A stretch of DNA of 12,894 nucleotides, from contig JAKQLT010000041.1 of the NCBI GenBank assembly GCA_029567025.1, positions 1 to 12,894 of the forward strand, given 5' to 3'. This DNA is from Candidatus Omnitrophota bacterium. Lineage in GTDB: Bacteria; Omnitrophota; Gorgyraeia; Zapsychrales; Zapsychraceae. Positions 1 to 6,818 of the stretch are shown here, piece after piece. Under the pieces are notes generated by a model. It did no database searches, was not told the origin of the DNA, and was given only the letters and a program-made list of their open reading frames with translations. Made by a program: the position numbers and the translations under genes. The number at the start of each line of letters is the position of its first letter. Position 1 is the stretch's first letter.

Positions 1-2
1 AG

Positions 3-413
3 ACGTATGGATGCGCGAGCGCTATTGCCAGCACATCAATTTTATCCGAAATGGTGAAAGGCATGACACTCGATAAGGCCTATCAATTATCGCCCAAAGA
101 TATCACGAAAAAACTCGACGGGCTTCCAGAACATAAAATTCATTGCTCGGTTTTAGGCGATAAAGCGCTTCGCGCGGCGATCAATGATTATTATGCCAAA
201 ACCAGACAGACAGGAAAAATAGAACAGGAAACATCAAAGATTATTTGCCAATGCATGAATGTAACAGACGCGGAAATTGAACACGCGGTTTTAGAAGGCG
301 CACGCACGTATCTTGATTTGCAAGAACATACTAAATTAGGAACGGTATGCGGACAATGCGAGGATGAGGCTAAAAAATTATTGGAAGAATATATCAAAAA
401 ACATTTTAATTAA
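3..413 (+). CDS. nifU: NifU-type Fe-S cluster scaffold, IscU-like plus [2Fe-2S] domain (5' partial)
   Basis: The reading frame is open from the window edge (first full codon at 3), so the N-terminus lies upstream. The visible part starts inside the IscU/NifU N-terminal scaffold domain. It shows 'TYGCASAIAS', containing one cluster-ligand Cys, and 'KIHCSVLGDKAL', the conserved His-Cys of the third ligand site. A bfd-like [2Fe-2S] domain follows with C-x-C ('ICQCMNV') and C-x2-C ('VCGQC') about 32 residues apart. This order matches classical NifU, which assembles Fe-S clusters on sulfur from a NifS/IscS desulfurase and passes them to apoproteins in the cytoplasm. The usual third domain (Nfu) is missing here. 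It is encoded by the next gene, in the same frame, after a single TAA. The first ATG in the window (position 51) is internal to the domain and is not the true start. Confidence 0.93.
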   Translation, partial: TYGCASAIASTSILSEMVKGMTLDKAYQLSPKDITKKLDGLPEHKIHCSVLGDKALRAAINDYYAKTRQTGKIEQETSKIICQCMNVTDAEIEHAVLEGARTYLDLQEHTKLGTVCGQCEDEAKKLLEEYIKKHFN

Positions 414-446
414 TTCAAATCCGTTTTTAAAAAACAGGAGAACCCC

Positions 447-668
447 ATGGACCAAAAATTATTAGATATCATCAATAAAAATATCCGCCCACTACTTAAT
501 CGAGATGGAGGAGACCTCCAGCCATTAAGTTTTAAAGATAATGTTTTGACGATTGCTTATCAAGGTGCGTGCGGATGCTGTCCTCATGCCGCGATGGGAA
601 CACTCAAATTTATTGAGAAGATGCTCAAAGAGCAATACGATCCCAAAATCACTGTCAAAATCGCATAA
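447..668 (+). CDS. nfu: Nfu / NifU C-terminal-domain Fe-S carrier protein
   Basis: This 73-residue protein consists only of the Nfu domain. It has 'RPLLNRDGGD' near residues 14-23, followed by 'GACGCCPHA' with Cys42, Cys44 and Cys45. The C-x-x-C pair 42/45 normally binds a [4Fe-4S] cluster shared across a dimer; Cys44 is an additional cysteine. Such proteins store or deliver clusters to targets. AGGAG at 436-440 lies six bases before the ATG, so it can be translated independently. It sits 33 bases after the nifU stop and in the same frame. It therefore looks like the detached third domain of a classical NifU, probably expressed from the same transcript. An intrinsic terminator follows. The family assignment is secure; independent function as against pairing with the upstream product is inference. 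Confidence 0.92.
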   Translation: MDQKLLDIINKNIRPLLNRDGGDLQPLSFKDNVLTIAYQGACGCCPHAAMGTLKFIEKMLKEQYDPKITVKIA

Positions 669-707
669 CTAACTTAGACCACATCAGATGTGATTCTTTG
701 GTGTTCT

Positions 708-740
708 AAAAGGCTGAATAAAAAATTCAGCCTTTTTTTT
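708..740 (+). terminator. Rho-independent terminator of the nifU-nfu unit
   Basis: AGGCTGAAT (711-719) pairs perfectly with ATTCAGCCT (725-733) around a five-A loop. The stem is extended by three A-T pairs (708-710 with 734-736), and an eight-T run occupies 733-740. It starts 39 bases after the nfu stop and closes the transcript before the giant gene. Confidence 0.93.
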
Positions 741-773
741 GGCATTTTCCTGCGTAATATTGCATACTTTCCC

Positions 774-804
774 TTGAGATAAATTTAATATTAGTATTTA
801 TAAA
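774..804 (+). promoter_or_regulatory. Weak candidate promoter for the giant gene
   Basis: TTGAGA (774-779) and TATAAA (799-804) are separated by 19 bases, longer than ideal; TTATAA at 798-803 would give 18. A start about seven bases past the -10 would leave almost no leader before the ATG at 815, which also has no Shine-Dalgarno sequence. The region is very AT-rich, so chance matches are likely. Confidence 0.25.
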
Positions 805-814
805 ATAAATTTTT

Positions 815-3800
815 ATGATTAGCAGAAATTATAAAAATATTTTTTTAAAGAAATTGCTCGCTGGAATTATTCTTTTTTCTTTCACGAGTAATATTATTAT
901 TCCTCCAACCTGGTCCCAAATCTTACCTATCCCCACCCCGGGGGTGGGGACAGGTGTTTTTGCGCCGATGATGAAAGGGATAAAAGTTTACGCTGATAAT
1001 CCGCTAAAGTTTGATTTTATTATAGACCATAGACCAGCGACCATAGACCAGAATAATGAAAATCTTAAAGCCGAATCCACAAAACTAATTAAGTATTTCC
1101 TCGCGTCATTAACCACTCCTGAAAATGATATGTGGGTGAACTTAAATCCGAAAGAGCCGGATAGAATCGCGCCAGAGAAGTTTGGTCAAACTGAAATGGG
1201 CCGTGATTTACTCGCACAGGATTATATTTTAAAGCAGATAACCGCTTCTTTAATGAATCCCGAGACAGAATTAGGCAAGAAGTTCTGGGATAAAATCTAT
1301 AAGCAAGCTTATGAAAAGTTCGGAACGACAAATGTGCCTATGGATACGTTTAATAAGGTATGGATTATTCCTGAAAAAGCTGTTGTGTATACGCATGAGA
1401 ATTCGGCGTTTGTGGTAGAAGCGAAGTTGAAGGTTATGTTGGAAGAAGAATACGAAGCGCTGGCAAGAAGCGCGGAGTCATTGGCAACGGCCAACGGCCA
1501 AAGGCCAAAGACTATAGGCCTAAAAGGCGAATCTTCAGCTGAAAAAAGGTCTTTAGTCAATAATATTATTGAATCCATTATTCTTCCGGAGATTGAAAAA
1601 GAAGTAAATGAAGGAGAAAGTTTCGCGCCATTACGCCAGATATACAATTCCATGATACTCGCGACATGGTTTAAGAGGAATTTAAAAGAAAGCATTTTAA
1701 ATAAAGTCTATGTGGATAAAAATAAAACTGTTGGCGTGGATATTAAAGATAAAGAAGAGAAGCTCAAGATTTACAATCAGTATTTAGAAGCTTTTAAGAA
1801 AGGCGCGTATAACTACATTAAAGAAGAATACGATCCAGCGACAAAACAAATTATTCCAAGAAAATATTTCTCGGGTGGCATGAAATTTGGATCGAACATC
1901 AATAATGCTTATGAAGAAAAACAAAACATTGACCCGGCGATGCTTTCTGACGCTAAAGTCCTTAATGTTTCTGTTGAGCTCAATTCAAAAAAATCATCTG
2001 ACCGCGCTATGACAGCTCGTTTTTCAGAGGAAGACCTTTACGATATTGATAAAATGACTGATTCCGATTATTTAGAAACTTTTGGCGATTTAACGTTAGA
2101 TGAAATATTATTTTTATTCCAATCGCCATTTGATGCCACCCATAGTTATTTAAATGAAATTATTAAAAAAGAGACTTTTTTCTCTAATGATGACCTTTTA
2201 TCATTATATCTTCCTGCCAAAGACTCATCCATAAAACGCTCCATCATCAAGAAAGTTCTTGCGAATCCCGACGCTAACACCAAAGAAGGGATAAAAAGAA
2301 TCATTCAAATATTAGAAGAAAAAATCCCTGTTTTAAGAGCGCAACGTTATGACTGGATAGAAAATAATACAGACATTAATAAAACCTGGCTGACAAGCTT
2401 TTTTCCAACAGAAGAATATAAAAAAATGGTTGCTGCTCGTGATGAAATCAGAAAAGAAATCCATTTCTTAAAAAACTCTATTGCCTCTGTGATTGAAAAG
2501 CCTTATGGATCTTTTTTAAATCCTGTCGAAACACGTATCAGAGATTTTCCTGCGACCGATGAACGAATTCTCACAACAAAGCCTGTCCTTAATGAAAATA
2601 TTTCCTTAACCGCTGTTGCCACACTCATCGAAGGAGATGCGGATTTTAATCATTATTTGCCACTTAATTTATATTATTATGAAAAAACCATTACCGAACC
2701 TAATGAATTTTATGACCCTGAACAAACAGGATCTTCAAAAGACAACACCGACATAAAACTAAGAAGGTTTATGACCTATCAGCATAAAAAAACCGGCCGA
2801 TTATTCTTTGTCAGCAAATATGACCGCGAAATGCTTTTCCCTATGATAGCGAGTTATTTATTTATAAAATTATTAGGCCTGCCTGTTAGAAATACTTTCA
2901 TTGTTAAAGATAATAGCGGCGACTTATTGCTGTTTAGAGAAAAAACCCCTAATCAGGCGAGTCTTGATGAATTCCCGGCACTTTATGGACAAACGCCTTT
3001 CTTTAGCCCCGAATGGGAACGTATTCTACGCGGATCCCTTTTAGTCGATCAAGTCATTGGGTACACGGATAGAGATCTCACTAATTTAGGCGCAACCATT
3101 GGCCTTGATTATGATTTCATTCCTTTTTTCCTTGATAATAAATATTCTCTGGGGCTTCCCAAACTTTCTAATTCTAACAAACCATTAAAAGAACAAATCG
3201 AATATACGTCCTCTAAATATGTTCAACCTCATCCCTCACAAATAAAAGATCCTCAAAAAAGAAAGTCAACGCCGCTACCTGAAGGTTTTGCTTATAATCC
3301 TTACCATGCTAAAGCGACTTTTGAAGATCTCGCATGGATGGCGCATTATATTAAACAAGTATCGGAACAACAGCTCTGGGAGATCTTAACTGAAGCAGAT
3401 AAAATTGTTACTGACCATCATTTTGATATTCAAAGAACTTTTGAAGAATGGAAGAAATCCCTCAAAAAAGTACACGAACTCTATCCCGATGAAGTGACTG
3501 AATTAAAAATATCTGCTGAGAAAACAACAGATCTTGCCATGACAATAGAAAATCCTATCGCCGCCGCCGAATATACTTTTCCCATCACCCCAGGGTTCAG
3601 AGAAACAAACATGAAAGGAAATTTTCATAATTTATATAATGATATTCTAAGCGCCTTAGACGCAAAAATAACTTCTGGCGTAGATATATTGAAAAATACA
3701 CCTTTTTATTTTCACGAAGGCACCCTGGCGATTATTGATAGAACCAAAACAACAAATCTTATGCTTGGAGAAGCTGTCCTTAATGCCCTTGAAGCCATAG

Positions 3801-5197
3801 CAGATGAAGCAGATAGAAGAAATAAAAATTATTCTGGCCAGATTGAGCTTAAAATTGAAAAAACAAACGACGCGATCATGATTCAATTGCAGGATAACGG
3901 AATCGGAATTCCAGAAAAAATATTGCGCGAATTATTCAAAGCGCCGATTTCAACAAAAAGAAAACAAAGAGGAGGAATAATAAAAGGAGGGTTTGGTATT
4001 TTTAAAGGTTACGGGTGTGAAATTCTTAATAAATATAGCGGACAAATTCAAATCGACACAAAAACTGCTGATTCAGAACCCATTGTTTACACTATGGAAT
4101 TTCCAGCAATAGGCGGCGCTTATACTTTAAATAAAGGAACGCGCACAACCAACGGCACGACGGTCCGCTGGACAATATATTTAGAAGAATCACTGGATAA
4201 CGCTATTACGGCAAACGATCACAATGAAAACATTTGGGCCAATGCCAAAATTCAACCAACCGAAGAAGAAAAAACAAAGAAAACTCTTGTGTCCGAAAAT
4301 TCTCTTCCATATACCGCATTTGCCAATGATGCTATTGCTATTTGGGAAAGTCTTAATTCCGCCCATATTCGGGATCATGAAGCCATCAAAAAACACGAAG
4401 AATTTTTAGACCTATTAAGAAAAGAAAAAGGATACTTTATTTTTGAAGGCACTGAAGAAGAAATCTTTCATGGCGCAAGTCGAGACCTCTGGCAAGGAGA
4501 CAAACAAATTATTCCCGGCGAAAAAGAAAAAAATATTGCCACCAGCCGATTGGGCACATCCATACAAGAATTATCCCGAAACCTTTCACAGCATAAAGAA
4601 TCGGGAAGAGATATTCACGGACGAGGAATATTGCTCATTTCTGTAGAAGGCACAAAATTATTTTTAGCTATGATTGATCGCGCCAGAGGATTTCCTCTTG
4701 ATAAAGAAAAAGGGACTCCTATTATAGAAATGTTACAAAACGGATCTTTCCGTCAACGAGAAGGAAGCCCGGGGATGGGCGTAGGATTAAGAGAAGTGTC
4801 GGACTTCGTTGATGAATTTGTGATCTTTAATAGAGGCTACTTTTGGGATAGACGCAATTGGTTAGAAAAAAGAAGCAATGCTTTAAAACAAGATGCCCGG
4901 ATTCAAGGGCATAAACTCAATGGAACCGTTGTTTTAGTAGAAATGGATTTCGCGGATAAAGCCCTTTTAACAGAAAAACAGAAAGACGTCGGCGGGATTG
5001 ACTTAAACGCGAAAAATTTAGAAATAAAAGAAAACGGAGAGAAAATAGAATTTAAAATGCCTCTTAATATTGAAGAACTTCAAAATGCGGAAGGCTTTAT
5101 CCCTGTTATTATTAATATCATGCCTATAACGGACCTGCCAATGTTTTTAGGAGTCAATAACGAAACAGAGGAATCGAAAAAATTAGCGAAAAGCTAA
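815..5197 (+). CDS. Giant Omnitrophota-type protein with kinase-like and two GHKL ATPase domains
   Basis: This 1460-residue protein has no named function that I recognise. An in-frame TAA at 806 makes ATG 815 the earliest possible ATG; no ribosome binding site precedes it. Residues 1-37 look like a signal peptide or membrane anchor: basic start (KKLL), hydrophobic core, then 'TWSQ'. Residues about 45-360 form a module I recall from Omnitrophota giant proteins, ending near 'KYFSGGMKFG' (350-359), with 'DPAML' at 373. Residues about 640-900 resemble a PI3K/HipA-like kinase fold: K668 and E672, 'DRDLTN' at D752-N757, then 'FLDN' with D774. A GHKL ATPase domain follows: N box E986/N990, 'DNGIGIP' at 1027-1033, glycine-rich 'GGFGIFKGYG' at 1058-1067. 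A second, RsbT/SpoIIAB-like one has 'ELSRN' at 1252-1256, D1288/G1292 and 'GMGVGL' at 1320-1325. The tail carries 'GGIDL' (1393) and 'GFIPVIIN' (1427). GHKL 1 is firm, GHKL 2 likely, the kinase fold inferred. The stop at 5195-5197 faces murB. Confidence 0.85.
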   Translation: MISRNYKNIFLKKLLAGIILFSFTSNIIIPPTWSQILPIPTPGVGTGVFAPMMKGIKVYADNPLKFDFIIDHRPATIDQNNENLKAESTKLIKYFLASLTTPENDMWVNLNPKEPDRIAPEKFGQTEMGRDLLAQDYILKQITASLMNPETELGKKFWDKIYKQAYEKFGTTNVPMDTFNKVWIIPEKAVVYTHENSAFVVEAKLKVMLEEEYEALARSAESLATANGQRPKTIGLKGESSAEKRSLVNNIIESIILPEIEKEVNEGESFAPLRQIYNSMILATWFKRNLKESILNKVYVDKNKTVGVDIKDKEEKLKIYNQYLEAFKKGAYNYIKEEYDPATKQIIPRKYFSGGMKFGSNINNAYEEKQNIDPAMLSDAKVLNVSVELNSKKSSDRAMTARFSEEDLYDIDKMTDSDYLETFGDLTLDEILFLFQSPFDATHSYLNEIIKKETFFSNDDLLSLYLPAKDSSIKRSIIKKVLANPDANTKEGIKRIIQILEEKIPVLRAQRYDWIENNTDINKTWLTSFFPTEEYKKMVAARDEIRKEIHFLKNSIASVIEKPYGSFLNPVETRIRDFPATDERILTTKPVLNENISLTAVATLIEGDADFNHYLPLNLYYYEKTITEPNEFYDPEQTGSSKDNTDIKLRRFMTYQHKKTGRLFFVSKYDREMLFPMIASYLFIKLLGLPVRNTFIVKDNSGDLLLFREKTPNQASLDEFPALYGQTPFFSPEWERILRGSLLVDQVIGYTDRDLTNLGATIGLDYDFIPFFLDNKYSLGLPKLSNSNKPLKEQIEYTSSKYVQPHPSQIKDPQKRKSTPLPEGFAYNPYHAKATFEDLAWMAHYIKQVSEQQLWEILTEADKIVTDHHFDIQRTFEEWKKSLKKVHELYPDEVTELKISAEKTTDLAMTIENPIAAAEYTFPITPGFRETNMKGNFHNLYNDILSALDAKITSGVDILKNTPFYFHEGTLAIIDRTKTTNLMLGEAVLNALEAIADEADRRNKNYSGQIELKIEKTNDAIMIQLQDNGIGIPEKILRELFKAPISTKRKQRGGIIKGGFGIFKGYGCEILNKYSGQIQIDTKTADSEPIVYTMEFPAIGGAYTLNKGTRTTNGTTVRWTIYLEESLDNAITANDHNENIWANAKIQPTEEEKTKKTLVSENSLPYTAFANDAIAIWESLNSAHIRDHEAIKKHEEFLDLLRKEKGYFIFEGTEEEIFHGASRDLWQGDKQIIPGEKEKNIATSRLGTSIQELSRNLSQHKESGRDIHGRGILLISVEGTKLFLAMIDRARGFPLDKEKGTPIIEMLQNGSFRQREGSPGMGVGLREVSDFVDEFVIFNRGYFWDRRNWLEKRSNALKQDARIQGHKLNGTVVLVEMDFADKALLTEKQKDVGGIDLNAKNLEIKENGEKIEFKMPLNIEELQNAEGFIPVIINIMPITDLPMFLGVNNETEESKKLAKS
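924..961 (+). promoter_or_regulatory. GC-rich hairpin with T tract inside the giant gene (terminator-like)
   Basis: TCCCCACC (930-937) pairs with GGTGGGGA (943-950) around the loop CCGGG. After one mismatch (929/951), ACCT (925-928) pairs with AGGT (952-955), and a T-G wobble closes the base. TTTTT follows at 957-961. The shape is that of an intrinsic terminator, about 110 bases into the coding region and just after the signal-peptide codons. The GC richness contrasts sharply with the surrounding AT-rich DNA. Regulatory activity is inference. Confidence 0.5.
1021..1055 (+). repeat. Heptanucleotide repeat block 1 (CATAGAC family)
   Basis: Read in steps of seven the DNA is TATAGAC, CATAGAC, CAGCGAC, CATAGAC, CAGAATA. 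Three of the five units are the same heptamer or differ from it by one base, and a fourth (CAGCGAC) keeps its first two and last two bases. The block encodes residues about 69-80 of the giant protein, a likely linker between the leader and the N-terminal module. Confidence 0.7.
1481..1522 (+). repeat. Heptanucleotide repeat block 2 (CGGCCAA / AGACTAT)
   Basis: Read in steps of seven the DNA is TTGGCAA, CGGCCAA, CGGCCAA, AGGCCAA, AGACTAT, AGGCCTA. AGACTAT is an exact rotation of TATAGAC, the first unit of the block at 1021. The block encodes residues about 223-236, a low-complexity stretch of the giant protein between two better-conserved parts of its N-terminal module. Confidence 0.7.
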
Positions 5198-5246
5198 AAT
5201 GCTATTAATTCATTCAAGATTTTAATTAACAACTTCTATAAAGTTC

Positions 5247-5327
5247 TGTCATTCCTGCGAAGGCAGGAATCTTTGATGACGAAAAAATGCTTCAAATAGC
5301 GAGATCCCTGTTTTCGACGGGATGACA
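5247..5327. repeat. 81-bp inverted repeat between convergent genes (MITE/REP-like)
   Basis: The 25-base ends (5247-5271 and the reverse complement of 5303-5327) match at 19 of 25 positions. They start TGTCAT and have the form of the 'TGTCATTCC...GGAATC' elements scattered in many bacterial genomes. The left arm itself holds a perfect hairpin: ATTCCTGC (5251-5258), loop GAAG, GCAGGAAT (5263-5270). It fills much of the 178-base gap between the convergent giant gene and murB. No open reading frame lies inside. It may also help end transcription from both sides, although no long T tract follows either arm. Confidence 0.7.
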
Positions 5328-5375
5328 CAAAAGCAAAAATCTCTCATCAGGAAAAATAAATATACCCTAAAATTA

Positions 5376-6305
5376 TTATTTAAATTTTCCAACGAACCTA
5401 ACTTCCGGCTCTAAGGAGAGATTAAATTGCTCTTGGACATTTGCAGACATTTTTTGTATCAAATCAAAAACGTCCTGTGCCTTACAGGAATCATATTTTT
5501 TGATGACAATATTCGCGTGTTTTTCAAAAACGCTCGCGCCGCCTACAGCAAAATTTTTCGCGCCGGCCTGATCCAGAAACCATCCTGCTGATTGACGACG
5601 CCCCGCGTTTGAGGTCGGCATCACATTTTTAAAAACACTTCCCGCACATGGAATTTTCTTATAATCCGGATGTTTTTCGCTTCGTTCTTTTAAAATATTT
5701 TCACGTTCTTTCAAAAGAAACTCTTTATCGGACGGCTCGCACAAAAAATGAGCCGAAAGGACAATCTCGTTTGTTTTTTTTAAAGATGACTCCCTATAAG
5801 AAAAACTTAACTTGTTTTTCTCTATATATTTTCGATTTCCCTTTTCATCCAAAATATCCATACCAACTAAAACATCCGCGATTTGTTTTCCGTACGCGCC
5901 CGCGTTACCGACAATAGCGCCGGCCACGGTTCCCGGAATCCCCGAGGCAAAATTAAGACCTTTTAATCCGTCCTCAGCACAAAAAGATGCTAAATCATCT
6001 AACAACGTGCTCCCTGAAACAAAAATATCTTTTCCCGCTTGAACAATATCTGGTTTTTTCGTTAAATAACGAATCACGTATTGTTTAATCCCTTCATCGG
6101 AAACAATTAAATTAGATCCTTCGCCAATGGTTATAAAATCTATTTTCTCAGATTTTAATTCCTTAACCACGGCTTCGATTTGTTCGGGTGTTTCACATTG
6201 AAAAAGAATAGGGCAAGCGCCACCTAACTTAAAAGTCGTATAATCACACAATCGCGGCTTATCGATAATAGAAATCTCTAATTTCCTTAAATAAACGATA
6301 TCCAT
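5376..6305 (-). CDS. murB: UDP-N-acetylenolpyruvoylglucosamine reductase MurB
   Basis: MurB reduces UDP-GlcNAc-enolpyruvate to UDP-MurNAc with NADPH through a bound FAD, the second committed step of peptidoglycan precursor synthesis in the cytoplasm. The 309 residues show the FAD-binding motifs 'GEGSNLIVSD' and 'GIPGTVAGAIVGNAGAYG', then 'FSYRESSLK', the catalytic-serine motif 'CAGSVFKN' (Ser223), 'SAGWFLDQAG' and 'KHANIVI', and a C-terminal 'PEVRFVG' that places the likely catalytic Glu at 301. Length fits the family. It is the last gene of a minus-strand unit after ispH and the PduO-type gene. Only three bases separate its ATG from the upstream stop, and no clear Shine-Dalgarno is visible, so translational coupling is likely. 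It lies outside the usual division/cell-wall cluster. Confidence 0.96.
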   Translation of the reverse strand: MDIVYLRKLEISIIDKPRLCDYTTFKLGGACPILFQCETPEQIEAVVKELKSEKIDFITIGEGSNLIVSDEGIKQYVIRYLTKKPDIVQAGKDIFVSGSTLLDDLASFCAEDGLKGLNFASGIPGTVAGAIVGNAGAYGKQIADVLVGMDILDEKGNRKYIEKNKLSFSYRESSLKKTNEIVLSAHFLCEPSDKEFLLKERENILKERSEKHPDYKKIPCAGSVFKNVMPTSNAGRRQSAGWFLDQAGAKNFAVGGASVFEKHANIVIKKYDSCKAQDVFDLIQKMSANVQEQFNLSLEPEVRFVGKFK

Positions 6306-6308
6306 TTT

Positions 6309-6812
6309 TTACTTATTCTTTCGCTGGGCCATAAAAAACACATACTGGGAAAGTTTGTTTATCCAGATTAAAAGACTTTTATTAAGAATCTCATTCTGTT
6401 CAAAAAGTTTTACAATTTTTCTCTCTGTCCGACGAATCACGGCCCGCGCCCAATGAAGATACGCGCAAGTCAAATTATTTCCCGGGCAAATAAAACAAGA
6501 AGGAGAATTGCCTTTTAATTTTAATAATTTTATTTCTTCTTCTAAAAAAAAGACATCCTCTGGTGAAATTCGATTCTTAAGCTTTCTTGCATTTTTATTT
6601 AATGTCGCTATTTCAGAGGCCCCCACCATAAGTTTTTGCTGAAGATAATACAGGCGTTTTTTCAAATTATTATTTTTAACCGACGCGCGAATAATCCCTA
6701 AAACAGCAATAACCTCATCAATATCGCCTAAGGCATCCATACGTAATGACGCTTTCGAAATTTTTCCGCCGCAACAAAGAGAAGTCATCGTTGAAAGTTT
6801 TCCCGTTTTCAT
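6309..6812 (-). CDS. PduO-type ATP:cob(I)alamin adenosyltransferase, divergent N-terminus
   Basis: The family transfers the adenosyl group of ATP to cob(I)alamin, making coenzyme B12 as a helical-bundle trimer. The 167 residues follow the fold: 'GDIDEVIAVLG' (usual G-x-x-DE-x-N/S-x-x-x-G), 'ISPEDVFFLEEEI', a proline-glycine loop 'CFICPGN', the diagnostic 'HWARAVIRRTERK', and 'INKLSQYVFFMA'. The Asp in the first motif and the Arg in 'RRTER' that form the family's salt bridge are present. The N-terminal ATP-binding motif, normally 'YT(K/R)TGDxGTTSL', is altered to 'MKTGKLSTMTSL': the start removes the residues before KTG and the GDxG core is gone. It cannot be extended because the ispH stop is in frame nine bases upstream of the ATG. 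Membership is good; catalytic activity is uncertain. No other B12 gene is nearby. Confidence 0.8.
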   Translation of the reverse strand: MKTGKLSTMTSLCCGGKISKASLRMDALGDIDEVIAVLGIIRASVKNNNLKKRLYYLQQKLMVGASEIATLNKNARKLKNRISPEDVFFLEEEIKLLKLKGNSPSCFICPGNNLTCAYLHWARAVIRRTERKIVKLFEQNEILNKSLLIWINKLSQYVFFMAQRKNK

Positions 6813-6818
6813 AAAAAA

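Noticed and set aside
680..692. Small hairpin CACAT-CAG-ATGTG after nfu
   Set aside because: Only five pairs with no T tract; the real terminator is the stronger stem just downstream.
1021..1522. Repeats as a possible CRISPR array
   Set aside because: The units are seven bases long and directly adjacent, with no spacer-repeat alternation, and lie within a coding region.
1309..1695. Minus-strand open frame of 128 codons under the giant gene
   Set aside because: It is antisense to well-conserved giant-protein sequence and has no recognisable domain. Part of its openness comes from the heptamer repeats.
815..5197. Giant gene as a standard hybrid histidine kinase
   Set aside because: GHKL domains are present, but I see no HisKA phosphoacceptor helix, PAS/HAMP region or receiver domain; the second GHKL looks RsbT-like.
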